DNA of 64,000 bases, from NCBI GenBank assembly GCA_910589305.1, contig CAJUTV010000007.1:5242-69241 (forward strand). Reading direction: 5' to 3'. Both the position numbers and the translations under genes were made by a program. The notes beneath the pieces were generated by a model. The model did no database searches and was not told the origin of the DNA. It was given only the letters and a program-made list of their open reading frames with translations. Of this stretch, positions 36,812 to 45,071 are shown one piece after another (position 1 is the stretch's first letter; each line of letters starts with the position of its first letter). This DNA comes from an uncultured Lachnospira sp. Its GTDB lineage: Bacteria; Bacillota; Clostridia; Lachnospirales; Lachnospiraceae.

Positions 36812-36946
36812 GCCGCACCTCCTAATGATATTAACTGGTTTCCACCATTAATATATAATAATCTAAACTTGCACCTATCTTCAACTGAAAAATATAATTT
36901 TTCTAATTGAAAATCTTTGATTTTTTTGATTGAAAAATTCAATTTA

Positions 36947-37342
36947 TTACCAAACAAACGCAAGTACTTCTCCGCCAACGCCCATTTTTCTAGCTTCTTT
37001 ATCTGTAACTACGCCTTGATTTGTAGAAATAATTGCTATACCAAGACCGCCAAGAACCTTTGGCAGTTCTTCTCTACTTGCATATACTCTAAGACCTGGC
37101 TTAGAGATTCTCTGAAGACCAGAGATTATTTTTTCATTCTTATCCTTACCATACTTTAATGTGATATGGATATCCTTGAAATTACCATTATCTACAAGGT
37201 CATATGCCTTAATATATCCCTCATCTAAAAGAATCTTAGCGATAGACAACTTCATCTTTGATGATGGCACATCAACAGTATCATGCTTTGCTGTATTAGC
37301 ATTACGGATTCTTGTAAGCATATCTGCAATTGGATCTGTCAT
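36947..37342 (-). CDS. rpsH: 30S ribosomal protein S8
   Basis: 131 residues. DPIADMLTRIRNANTAKHDTV and the C-terminal GLGIAIISTNQGVVTDKEARK are standard. In many bacteria S8 controls spc-operon translation. AAGGAGG before the ATG. Confidence 0.97.
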   Translation of the reverse strand: MTDPIADMLTRIRNANTAKHDTVDVPSSKMKLSIAKILLDEGYIKAYDLVDNGNFKDIHITLKYGKDKNEKIISGLQRISKPGLRVYASREELPKVLGGLGIAIISTNQGVVTDKEARKMGVGGEVLAFVW

Positions 37343-37443
37343 TGTAAATTCCTCCTTAATTAATTAACAGGTTTCCCAGAATGGGACTTGTGCTAATAAA
37401 AGTCTGTAACTGTTCTATCAGATACAATATTTTGTGTAAATGC

Positions 37444-37629
37444 TTACCAAGAAGCCTTTTTTACACCTGGAATCTGACCCTTATAAGCTAATTCACGAAA
37501 GCAAATTCTACAAATCCCATATTTTCTTAAAACAGAATGTGGTCTGCCACAGATTGTACAACGAGTATACGCTCTTGTAGAAAACTTTGGTTTTCTTTGC
37601 TGCTTAATCTTCATTGAAGTTTTAGCCAT
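37444..37629 (-). CDS. rpsN: 30S ribosomal protein S14, zinc-binding type
   Basis: 61 residues. MAKTSMKIKQQRKPKFSTRA, then two CxxC pairs (CTICG, CRICF) for zinc, the short C+ form. AAGGG lies 6 nt before the ATG at 37629. The frame stays open upstream to a GTG 26 codons earlier that itself follows AAAGGAG; the added residues would be hydrophobic and unlike S14, so the short form is preferred. Confidence 0.95.
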   Translation of the reverse strand: MAKTSMKIKQQRKPKFSTRAYTRCTICGRPHSVLRKYGICRICFRELAYKGQIPGVKKASW

Positions 37630-37725
37630 TATACCCTTGCTACTAAACATATACAAATATATATTAAAATATATAAATATATGTTTGGTGATTTGGATAA
37701 ACCTCACCTAAGTAGCTTCTCCTTT
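37630..37725 (-). promoter_or_regulatory. rpsN leader with distant Shine-Dalgarno and loop-out helix
   Basis: AAAGGAG (37725-37719) is followed 2 nt later by GCTACT (37716-37711), which pairs perfectly with AGTAGC (37644-37639) just before the start region. Between them lie a GGTGA/TCACC hairpin and an AT-rich AACATATA.../TATATGTT hairpin. The outer arrangement is the same as in the rpsM leader (AAAGGAGAAGCTAC ... GTAGC), though the inner sequences differ. Confidence 0.5.
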
Positions 37726-37751
37726 CTTCATATTTTCAATTTGTTTTGCTC

Positions 37752-38297
37752 TCACTTACTATTTTTAAATGGCATGTTAAAGAATCTTAACAACTCACGA
37801 GCTTCCTCGTCTGTCTTTGCAGTTGTTGTTATAATTACATCCATACCTCTGATTTTATCAATCTTATCATACTCAATTTCTGGGAAGATAAGCTGCTCTT
37901 TAATACCCAGTGCATAATTGCCTCTGCCATCAAATGAATCAGGACTTACACCTCTAAAGTCACGTACTCTTGGAAGTGCAAGATTTACAAGTCTGTCAAG
38001 AAACTCATACATCTTCTCTCCACGAAGAGTAACCTTACAACCGATTGGCATACCTTCTCTTAACTTGAAGTTAGCAATTGAATTCTTTGCTCTTGTAAGA
38101 ACTGCCTTTTGTCCTGAAATAATTTCAAGGTCTTTTACTGCTGCGTCAAGAAGCTTTGAATTTTCTTTTGCTTCGCCAACGCCCATATTAATGACAATTT
38201 TATCAATTTTAGGAACCATCATAGGATTCTTATAACCAAATTTTTCTGTCATTTTCTTCGTTATCTCATTATCGTATAAATCTCTAAGTCTACTCAA
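37752..38297 (-). CDS. rplE: 50S ribosomal protein L5
   Basis: 181 residues. NPMMVPKIDKIVINMGVGEA, REGMPIGCKVTLRGEKMYEFLDRL and GMDVIITTTAKTDEEAR are L5 signatures; binds 5S rRNA and P-site tRNA. The start is TTG at 38297, 9 nt after AAGGAGG; there is no nearby ATG in frame. Confidence 0.96.
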   Translation of the reverse strand: MSRLRDLYDNEITKKMTEKFGYKNPMMVPKIDKIVINMGVGEAKENSKLLDAAVKDLEIISGQKAVLTRAKNSIANFKLREGMPIGCKVTLRGEKMYEFLDRLVNLALPRVRDFRGVSPDSFDGRGNYALGIKEQLIFPEIEYDKIDKIRGMDVIITTTAKTDEEARELLRFFNMPFKNSK

Positions 38298-38320
38298 TTT
38301 TAATTGCCTCCTTCCTGTAA

Positions 38321-38632
38321 TTAGTTAATCACTTCGCCTGTTGCCTTAGCAACACGAACTTTCTTACCATCTTTAAATTCATAGCCAATCTTTGTTGTTT
38401 TACCTTTAATAACATACATAATGTTAGAAATATCAATTGGCGCTTCATGGTGGAGAATTCCACCCTGCTGATTCGTTGCGCTTGGTTTCGCATGTTTTGT
38501 TACCATGTTTACACCCTCAACTATTGCTGTATGCTTTTTAGCGTTGATAGACAATACTTTGCCTTCTTTGCCCTTGTCTCTACCTGCGATAACCTTAACT
38601 GTATCACCCTTCTTTATCCTTACAGCGGACAT
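38321..38632 (-). CDS. rplX: 50S ribosomal protein L24
   Basis: 103 residues. KKGDTVKVIAGRDKGKEGKV is the KOW motif, followed by VEGVNMVTKHAKPS and GYEFKDGKKVRVAKATGE. Assembly initiator of the 50S subunit. Twelve bases after rplN. Confidence 0.97.
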   Translation of the reverse strand: MSAVRIKKGDTVKVIAGRDKGKEGKVLSINAKKHTAIVEGVNMVTKHAKPSATNQQGGILHHEAPIDISNIMYVIKGKTTKIGYEFKDGKKVRVAKATGEVIN

Positions 38633-38644
38633 TGTGGCACCTCC

Positions 38645-39013
38645 TTATAATACTTCTGGAGCTAAGGATACAATCTTCATAAACTTCTTATCTCTTAACT
38701 CTCTTGCTACTGGTCCAAATATACGAGTTCCTCTAGGTGTTTGGTCATCCTTAATTATTACAGCAGCATTTTCATCAAATTTAATATATGAACCGTCCTT
38801 ACGACGTACACCTTTTACAGAACGAACAACAACAGCTTTAACAACATCGCCCTTCTTGACAACACCGCCTGGTGTTGCTTCTTTGACAGAAGCTATAATA
38901 ATGTCGCCAATGTTCGCATATCTTCTTGTAGAGCCGCCCATAACTCTGATACAAAGAATTTCTTTAGCACCTGTGTTATCAGCAACCTTAAGTCTGGTTT
39001 CCTGTTGTACCAT
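38645..39013 (-). CDS. rplN: 50S ribosomal protein L14
   Basis: 122 residues. MVQQETRLKVADNTGAKEIL at the start and FGPVARELRDKKFMKIVSLAPEVL at the end are invariant L14 text. AAAGGGG before the ATG. Confidence 0.97.
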   Translation of the reverse strand: MVQQETRLKVADNTGAKEILCIRVMGGSTRRYANIGDIIIASVKEATPGGVVKKGDVVKAVVVRSVKGVRRKDGSYIKFDENAAVIIKDDQTPRGTRIFGPVARELRDKKFMKIVSLAPEVL

Positions 39014-39038
39014 AATACTACCCCTTTCAGTATAATTA

Positions 39039-39296
39039 TTATTTAGCTCTACTAATAATCTCTACTAATCTCCATCTTTTCTCTTTAGAGAGTGGTCTTG
39101 TTTCCATTACCTTAACGGTATCACCAATTAAACATTCATTATTCTCGTCATGTGCTTTCAACTTATATGTTCTTTTAACAATCTTGTTGTAAAGTGGATG
39201 CTTTACATTATCCTCTACTGCAACAACGATTGTCTTATTCATCTTATTGCTTACGACTCTGCCTGTACGAGTTTTTCTAAGATTTCTCTCTTCCAC
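39039..39296 (-). CDS. rpsQ: 30S ribosomal protein S17
   Basis: 85 residues. RKTRTGRVVSNKMNKTIVVAV and HPLYNKIVKRTYKLKAHDE are standard. The start is GTG at 39296 behind AAAGGAG. Confidence 0.97.
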   Translation of the reverse strand: MEERNLRKTRTGRVVSNKMNKTIVVAVEDNVKHPLYNKIVKRTYKLKAHDENNECLIGDTVKVMETRPLSKEKRWRLVEIISRAK

Positions 39297-39336
39297 AGTT
39301 CGTTCTCCTTTCTAGGAATCAATCTTTATAAATAAA

Positions 39337-39537
39337 TTACGCATTTTTTTGTACAATCACGGTTTTAATTCTAGCAATATTCTTTCTAACTTCTTTAATT
39401 CTGCTAGTATTATCCAACTGATTTGTTGCGTTTTGGAATCTTAAATTAAAAAGTTCCTTCTTAGCAGCTACTAATTCATCATTTAACTCTGTAGCTGATT
39501 TTGCTCTTAAATCTTCTACATATTTATTAATTTTCAC
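39337..39537 (-). CDS. rpmC: 50S ribosomal protein L29
   Basis: 66 residues: VEDLRAKSATELNDELVAAK and ELFNLRFQNATNQLDN form the two-helix L29. GTG at 39537 (MKINKY) has GGCGGTG at a proper distance; an in-frame GTG three codons earlier lies on that site. Overlaps rplP by 11 bases. L29 sits at the tunnel exit and helps bind trigger factor and SRP. Confidence 0.95.
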   Translation of the reverse strand: MKINKYVEDLRAKSATELNDELVAAKKELFNLRFQNATNQLDNTSRIKEVRKNIARIKTVIVQKNA

Positions 39538-39964
39538 TGTTATCACCGCCTTCTAAGTCTGCACGTGAAACAACCTTACACTTACAAGGAAGCTTGTGTG
39601 TTGCAAGACGCAACGCTTCTCTGGCTGTCTCCTCAGCAACGCCTGAAATTTCAAACATCACACGTCCAGGTTTCACTACTGCTACCCAGCACTCCAAGTT
39701 ACCTTTACCTTTACCCATACGAACACCGATAGGCTTTCCTGTTACCGGCTTATCTGGGAAAATCTTAATAAATACTTTACCACCACGCTTGATATAACGT
39801 GTCATAGCAATACGGGCAGCCTCTATCTGATTGGACTTAATCCAGCATGGTTCTGTTGCAACAATACCATATTCTCCATTAGTAATCTTGTTGCCTCTTG
39901 TTGCCTTACCAGCCATAGAACCACGAAATTGTCTACGATATTTCACTCTTTTAGGTAGTAACAT
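39527..39964 (-). CDS. rplP: 50S ribosomal protein L16
   Basis: 145 residues. MLLPKRVKYRRQFRG, GRVMFEISGV and the Gly-rich GKPIGVRMGKGKGNLECWVA loop are diagnostic; shapes the A-site tRNA elbow pocket. Its ATG overlaps the rpsC stop; GGGAGCG upstream. Confidence 0.97.
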   Translation of the reverse strand: MLLPKRVKYRRQFRGSMAGKATRGNKITNGEYGIVATEPCWIKSNQIEAARIAMTRYIKRGGKVFIKIFPDKPVTGKPIGVRMGKGKGNLECWVAVVKPGRVMFEISGVAEETAREALRLATHKLPCKCKVVSRADLEGGDNSEN

Positions 39965-40632
39965 TATTGTTCGCTCCCTTCCTTATTCGCATTTGCTTTT
40001 TTAGCTGGAAGTACCTCTCCTTCATAAATCCAAACCTTTACACCAACTTTTCCATATGTTGTATTTGCTTCTGCAAATCCATACTCAATGTCAGCACGAA
40101 GTGTTTGAAGTGGAATTGTACCTTCACTATAGAACTCTGTACGAGCCATATCAGCGCCGCCAAGACGACCTGAACAAGATGTCTTAATACCCTTTGCACC
40201 CTGCTTCATTGTTCTTCCCATACAAGACTTCATAGCTCTTCTAAATGAGATACGATTCTCTAACTGCTGTGCAATATTTTCTGCAACAAGCTGAGCATCT
40301 TTATCTGGTCTTTTAATCTCTTTAATATCAATGCTTAATTTTTTAGCTGAAGTAAGTTTTTCAACTTGTTTCTTAAGACTTTCGATTTCAGCGCCGCCCT
40401 TTCCAATAACAACACCTGGCTTTGCTGTATGAATAATAATTTTTAATCTATCTGAAGCTCTCTCTGTTTCAATCTTAGAAATTCCTGCAGCATAAAGCTT
40501 TTTCTTGAGAAATTTTCTAATATTATAATCTTCTAAAAGGTTGTCAGCGAATGTTTCTTCTGCGTACCACTTTGAATCCCAATCTTTGATAACGCCGACT
40601 CTTAAACCATGAGGATTAACTTTCTGTCCCAT
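39964..40632 (-). CDS. rpsC: 30S ribosomal protein S3
   Basis: 222 residues. MGQKVNPHGLRVGVIKDWDS at the start, KH domain with VVIGKGGAEIE, and GADMARTEFYSEGTIPLQTL. ATG at 40632 follows AAAGGAG; the longer frame upstream is spacer from rplV. Confidence 0.97.
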   Translation of the reverse strand: MGQKVNPHGLRVGVIKDWDSKWYAEETFADNLLEDYNIRKFLKKKLYAAGISKIETERASDRLKIIIHTAKPGVVIGKGGAEIESLKKQVEKLTSAKKLSIDIKEIKRPDKDAQLVAENIAQQLENRISFRRAMKSCMGRTMKQGAKGIKTSCSGRLGGADMARTEFYSEGTIPLQTLRADIEYGFAEANTTYGKVGVKVWIYEGEVLPAKKANANKEGSEQ

Positions 40633-40689
40633 TTGAATCTCCTTTCTATTTTTAAGCCTTCCGGCAGGCGCTTTAAAGCGCATCCGGAA

Positions 40690-41076
40690 TTATCTCTCAT
40701 TGAGTATTACTGTGATATGACTCATTCTCTTCTCAATTCTATAAGCTCTACCCTGTGCTCTTGGCTTAACTCTCTTCATTGTAGGACCCTTGTTTGCATA
40801 ACATTCTTCAATATATAATTTGTCAGGGTCCATGCCATTATTATTTTCAGCATTGGCAACTGCTGACTTAATTAATTTTTCTATAAGTGTTGAAGCATAT
40901 CTTGGATTGTACATAACAATACCCAACGCTTCCTGCACGCTTTTACCCCTAATTGCATCCAGAACAAAACAAGCCTTTTGAACGGATACCCTAGCGTATG
41001 ATAACTTTGCGCTTGGTCTCGTATCTTTAATGGCATTTCTCTCTCTCTTTATCTGGGATCTATGTCCTTTAGCCAT
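40690..41076 (-). CDS. rplV: 50S ribosomal protein L22
   Basis: 128 residues. SYARVSVQKACFVLDAIRGKS and PTMKRVKPRAQGRAYRIEKR (the tunnel-lining beta hairpin) identify L22. AAAGGAGG before the ATG. Confidence 0.97.
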   Translation of the reverse strand: MAKGHRSQIKRERNAIKDTRPSAKLSYARVSVQKACFVLDAIRGKSVQEALGIVMYNPRYASTLIEKLIKSAVANAENNNGMDPDKLYIEECYANKGPTMKRVKPRAQGRAYRIEKRMSHITVILNER

Positions 41077-41138
41077 GATTAAAGCCTCCTTTCAATTAAT
41101 GGATATTTAATAATAAATATTTATAATGAACATTAATA

Positions 41139-41414
41139 TTATCTGCTCTTCTTTTCGTCCTTACCATGTCCTCTGTAAGTTCTTGTTGCAACGAACTCAC
41201 CAAGTTTATGACCAACCATATCTTCTGTTACATATACTGGAACATGCTTTCTACCATCGTGGACTGCGATTGTATGTCCAACGAACGATGGAAATATTGT
41301 TGAACGACGTGACCATGTTTTTATTACTTGCTTATCATTTGATGCGTTCATTGCATCAATTTTCTTGAGTAAGCTCTCGTCTGCAAATGGTCCTTTCTTA
41401 AGTGAACGAGCCAT
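41139..41414 (-). CDS. rpsS: 30S ribosomal protein S19
   Basis: 91 residues. MARSLKKGPFADESLLKKID, KTWSRRSTIFPSFVGHTIAV and HKLGEFVATRTYRGHG are invariant S19 text. AAGGAGG before the ATG. Confidence 0.97.
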   Translation of the reverse strand: MARSLKKGPFADESLLKKIDAMNASNDKQVIKTWSRRSTIFPSFVGHTIAVHDGRKHVPVYVTEDMVGHKLGEFVATRTYRGHGKDEKKSR

Positions 41415-41451
41415 AGGTTCAAACCTCCTTACAATACTGTTTATTTACAAA

Positions 41452-42294
41452 TTACTTTATAGCTTTACCATCTCTTCTTCTAATAATCAACTTGTTAGAC
41501 TGCTTTTTCTTCTTACGAGTCTTAAGACCCATAGCAGGCTTACCCCAAGGAGTCATTGGAGATGGACGACCAACTGGTGCTCTACCTTCACCACCACCAT
41601 GTGGATGGTCGTTAGGGTTCATAACGGAACCACGAACAGTAGGTCTGATACCCATATGTCTCTTACGTCCTGCCTTACCAATATTAATAAGGCTGTGGTC
41701 CCCATTGCCTACAACACCAATTGTTGCTCGGCATATTACTGGAACCATTCTCATTTCACCTGAAGGAAGTCGAAGTGTAGCATATTTGCCTTCCTTAGCC
41801 ATTAACTGAGCGGAATTACCAGCTGAACGAACAAGTTGTCCGCCTTTGCCTGGATATAATTCAATATTATGAATCTGTGTACCTACTGGAATTTCTGAAA
41901 GAGGCAAGCAATTGCCAACCTTAACTTCAGCTTTGGCACCGTTTTGTACTATCATGCCATCAGTTAATCCCTGTGGTGCAAGAATATATGATTTTTCACC
42001 ATCTACATAGCAAATCAATGCTATATTGGCAGTTCTGTTTGGGTCGTACTCAACACCGATAACCTTTGCAGGAACATCATCTTTATTTCTCTTAAAATCA
42101 ATAATTCTATATTTTTGTCTGTTTCCACCACCATGATGTCTAACTGTGATTTTACCCTGATTATTACGTCCTGCATTCTTTTTCTTTGATGCAAGTAAAG
42201 ACTTCTCAGGAGTTGTCTTTGTAATTTCAGAGAAATCAGAACCAGTCATGTTTCTTCTGGAAGGTGTATATGGGTTATATGTCTTAATTCCCAT
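41452..42294 (-). CDS. rplB: 50S ribosomal protein L2
   Basis: 280 residues. MGIKTYNPYTPSRRNMTGSD, GRNNQGKITVRHHGGGNRQKY and the C-terminal MNPNDHPHGGGEGRAPVGR, with the His next to the peptidyl transferase centre. ATG at 42294 follows AAAGGAG; an upstream in-frame ATG overlaps that site. Confidence 0.97.
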   Translation of the reverse strand: MGIKTYNPYTPSRRNMTGSDFSEITKTTPEKSLLASKKKNAGRNNQGKITVRHHGGGNRQKYRIIDFKRNKDDVPAKVIGVEYDPNRTANIALICYVDGEKSYILAPQGLTDGMIVQNGAKAEVKVGNCLPLSEIPVGTQIHNIELYPGKGGQLVRSAGNSAQLMAKEGKYATLRLPSGEMRMVPVICRATIGVVGNGDHSLINIGKAGRKRHMGIRPTVRGSVMNPNDHPHGGGEGRAPVGRPSPMTPWGKPAMGLKTRKKKKQSNKLIIRRRDGKAIK

Positions 42295-42514
42295 TATATT
42301 CTCTCCTTTCAAGTTGTGTAATATTGTTTTCTACACATTTGTCAACTGCCCATCACCAAAAGATAATGAGCTTGTAACTGCCCAGCCATATAAATAGCTG
42401 TATTTTAGATTAAAAAAATATGATTTCTTAATGCAGTGTCACATCATAGGGTGGCTGACAGCACCCTTTACACAAAAGGTATACTTTTGTATAACTATAC
42501 TAAACTTTTTATAT
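42295..42514 (-). promoter_or_regulatory. Structured spacer between rplW and rplB
   Basis: 220 bases, unusually long for this operon. Reading leftward: ACAAAAG/CTTTTGT and GGGTG/CACCC hairpins soon after rplW, a U-run, and two copies of GGGCAGTT about 30 nt apart before the rplB Shine-Dalgarno. Possible L2- or operon-level RNA control or processing; no gene and no clear promoter seen. Confidence 0.35.
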
Positions 42515-42515
42515 T

Positions 42516-42815
42516 TTATAAGCCTTCAAAAATCTCTATATCTTTGCTGTCTTCTGTCAACTGAACGATTGCTTTCTTTGTCTTAGCAGTAGTACCTTCT
42601 ACTCTGCCTCTTCTCTTTTTCTTGCCTACTTGGTTCATTGTATTGACACTGGCAACCTTTGTACCGTCAAACATCTTCTCAACAGCTTCTTTAATCATTA
42701 TCTTGTTAGCTTGTGTATGAACTAAAAAAGTATATTTTTTATTCGCCATATCAGCCATAGACTTTTCTGTAATTACTGGCTTGAGGATTACATCAAAATA
42801 CTGGATATTTGCCAT
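42516..42815 (-). CDS. rplW: 50S ribosomal protein L23
   Basis: 99 residues. MANIQYFDVILKPVITEKSM at the start and KVASVNTMNQVGKKKRRGR after the tunnel-exit loop. ATG shares its A with the rplD stop (TAATG), with GGAGGTG inside rplD. L23 is the docking site for trigger factor and SRP. Confidence 0.97.
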   Translation of the reverse strand: MANIQYFDVILKPVITEKSMADMANKKYTFLVHTQANKIMIKEAVEKMFDGTKVASVNTMNQVGKKKRRGRVEGTTAKTKKAIVQLTEDSKDIEIFEGL

Positions 42816-43435
42816 TACGCATACACCTCCTGAAGTTTTTCGATAGCAGCCTTTGTACAAACCAATGTCTCATACTTCATAATGTCGTATGTGTTGATTC
42901 CATTAATAGGCAAAACTTTCACTGTAGGAATATTTCTTCCTGATAAAACTACATTTTTGTTATCGCCCTCAAGGACTACTAAAGCCTTTGTAACCTTTAA
43001 GTTATCCATAACCTTAACAAATTTCTTTGTCTTTACTTCGTCAAGATTAAAATTATCAAGAACTATAAGTTTCTTATCATTTACCTTTGATGTCAATGAT
43101 GAAAAAAGAGCAAGTCTCTTTTCCTTTTTATTCATCTTAAATGAATAATCTCTTGGCTTTGGTGCAAATACAACACCACCGCCTTTCCATTGTGGAGCTC
43201 TTATAGAACCTTGTCTTGCATGACCAGTTCCTTTTTGTCTCCAAGGTTTTCTTCCACCGCCAGAAACTTCTGAACGTGTCTTTGCGCTCTGTGTTCCCTG
43301 ACGATTATTTGCAAGCTGATTCACTACTGCCATGTGTACAAGATGTTCATTAATCTCGACACTAAATATAGCATCATTTAATTCAACAGAACCAACTTCC
43401 TTGCCTTCAATATTGTAAACAGATACGTTTGCCAT
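42815..43435 (-). CDS. rplD: 50S ribosomal protein L4
   Basis: 206 residues. RQGTQSAKTRSEVSGGGRKPWRQKGTGHARQGS-type tunnel loop and LALFSSLTSKV identify L4. In E. coli L4 represses the S10 operon through its leader. AAGGAGG before the ATG. Confidence 0.97.
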   Translation of the reverse strand: MANVSVYNIEGKEVGSVELNDAIFSVEINEHLVHMAVVNQLANNRQGTQSAKTRSEVSGGGRKPWRQKGTGHARQGSIRAPQWKGGGVVFAPKPRDYSFKMNKKEKRLALFSSLTSKVNDKKLIVLDNFNLDEVKTKKFVKVMDNLKVTKALVVLEGDNKNVVLSGRNIPTVKVLPINGINTYDIMKYETLVCTKAAIEKLQEVYA

Positions 43436-43463
43436 CTGTGTGGTCCTCCTTCCTTAGCAAAAA

Positions 43464-44099
43464 CTACTTTGCAGCTTTTACTGTTTCTTTCAGTGTCACT
43501 AATGATTTCTTAGGTCCAGGTACAGCACCTTTTACTAAGATTACATTATTTTCAACATCAACTCTTACTACTTCGAGATTCTGGATTGTGATTCTCTTAG
43601 AACCCATATGTCCAGGCATTCCTTTTCCTTTGAATACTCTACCAGGTGTTGTTGCTGATCCATTTGAACCCTGATGTCTGTGGAATTTAGAACCGTGAGC
43701 CATAGGTCCTCTTGACTGGCCTAATCTCTTGATTGCGCCCTGAAAACCTTTACCCTTTGAAATAGCAGTTGCATCCACCTTATCGCCTGCTGCAAAGATA
43801 TCAGCCTTGATTTCATCTTTAACTGAATACTCTGACGCATTCTCAAATTTGAATTCTCTTACAAATCTCTTGTAAGGAACATCTGCCTTATCAAAATGTC
43901 CTTTAACAGGTTTGCTGACAAGCTTTTCTCTTATATCAGCAAAGCCTACCTGAACTGCTGCGTAACCGTCATTTTCAACAGTCTTTACTTGTGTTACTAC
44001 ACAAGGTCCTGCCTGAAGAACAGTTACAGGTGTTAAAACACCATTTTCATTGAAGATTTGAGTCATTCCGACTTTTGTAGCTAAAATTGCCTTCTTCAT
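43464..44099 (-). CDS. rplC: 50S ribosomal protein L3
   Basis: 211 residues. MKKAILATKVGMTQIFNENG at the start and GFQGAIKRLGQSRGPMAHGS with PGRVFKGKGMPGHMG in the core. AGGAGG before the ATG. Confidence 0.97.
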   Translation of the reverse strand: MKKAILATKVGMTQIFNENGVLTPVTVLQAGPCVVTQVKTVENDGYAAVQVGFADIREKLVSKPVKGHFDKADVPYKRFVREFKFENASEYSVKDEIKADIFAAGDKVDATAISKGKGFQGAIKRLGQSRGPMAHGSKFHRHQGSNGSATTPGRVFKGKGMPGHMGSKRITIQNLEVVRVDVENNVILVKGAVPGPKKSLVTLKETVKAAK

Positions 44100-44320
44100 T
44101 GATTTTCCTCCTGTTTAATCTACAGCGGACAAGATGAATATGTCTCTTATAAATGAAAGAAAAATAAAATCTTCTTTAAACAATCATAAAATGTCTCACA
44201 GAGCATCTTGTCATCCTAGAACAGCTAATATAAGTGGAACCTGCACCACTGCCTGTTGCTTCTATATTAAACCCTTAGGATTAATGCTTTAAAATAATGA
44301 AAAAAATACATGGGTAATGA
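44100..44320 (-). promoter_or_regulatory. Long spacer between rpsJ and rplC
   Basis: 221 bases without a gene. Contains several potential short hairpins and a run of U after rpsJ, then a normal AGGAGG before rplC. It may hold a processing site or regulatory fold; no consensus promoter was recognised. Confidence 0.3.
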
Positions 44321-44635
44321 TTAATTCATCACCTTAAGATTGATAAACACACCAGCAGGCATCTCTAACTTTGACAATGCATCTACTGTCTTTTGACTAG
44401 GTGTCAATACATCTATAAGTCTCTTGTGTGTTCTTTGCTCAAACTGTTCTCTTGAATCCTTATACTTGTGAACAGCTCTAAGAATCGTAACTACTTCCTT
44501 CTTTGTTGGAAGAGGTACTGGACCGCTTACCTGCGCTCCTGTCTTTTTAACAGTTTCAATAATTTTTTTAGCTGACTGATCAATTAATTGATGGTCATAT
44601 GCTTTCAGTGTAATTCTGATTACCTGATTTGCCAT
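44321..44635 (-). CDS. rpsJ: 30S ribosomal protein S10
   Basis: 104 residues. IRITLKAYDHQLIDQSAKKI, GPVPLPTKKEVVTILRAVHK and FEQRTHKRLIDV are invariant; also the NusE transcription factor. First gene of the S10 operon, preceded by its own promoter and leader, with AAAAGGAGG upstream. Confidence 0.97.
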   Translation of the reverse strand: MANQVIRITLKAYDHQLIDQSAKKIIETVKKTGAQVSGPVPLPTKKEVVTILRAVHKYKDSREQFEQRTHKRLIDVLTPSQKTVDALSKLEMPAGVFINLKVMN

Positions 44636-44876
44636 AAAAAAAGTCGCCTCCTTTTCGCACTTTTACCTTAAGTACGACAAGCGGTGACTGTACACACTCC
44701 CGTGTGTATCGAAAATTCTCCACATACTACACACGTTTTTCTGCTTTATTTACAGATTCTTTTGGTACAGTGACTTGTCGCCAGTTTATTAGCCGTTATC
44801 CGGCCTTGACATTCGCTCCACGGAAAACCTGCTTTTAGCAGCAACCTCACGCTTCACAGCTATCAATGTCACAGCA
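44636..44876 (-). promoter_or_regulatory. S10-operon 5' leader
   Basis: About 240 nt from the promoter to rpsJ. CGACAAG (44780-44774) pairs with CTTGTCG (44681-44675), extended by TGTAC/GTACA, and the enclosed TACACAC-GGGA-GTGTGTA hairpin (44691-44708) is strong. Leaders controlling this operon are known in bacteria; this one is assigned by position and structure. The remaining bases 44912-45071 up to the SulP gene show no gene. Confidence 0.55.
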
Positions 44877-44882
44877 AGGGAT

Positions 44883-44911
44883 AGTATACACAATATATTC
44901 CATAAAATCAA
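44883..44911 (-). promoter_or_regulatory. Sigma-A promoter of the S10 operon
   Basis: TTGATT (44911-44906) and TATACT (44888-44883) with a 17-nt spacer, 250 bases before rpsJ, reading into the ribosomal protein genes. Confidence 0.8.
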
Positions 44912-45071
44912 TAAAATAATTGTTTTTTTTTTAATACAAAATTTCTCTTTTGATTTTTAGCCCATATTTTTGTCTTGCTTTTTGTACATCAATAAATTTA
45001 TAACAGCACACTTTACTATCTATATTTATAAAATATATGATTTTATTAGAATTTTTGCAAAAATACTTTCC

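Noticed and set aside
41492..41809. Plus-strand ORFs antisense to ribosomal protein genes
   Set aside because: Each lies within a certain ribosomal protein gene on the other strand and has no homology-like features or start signals.
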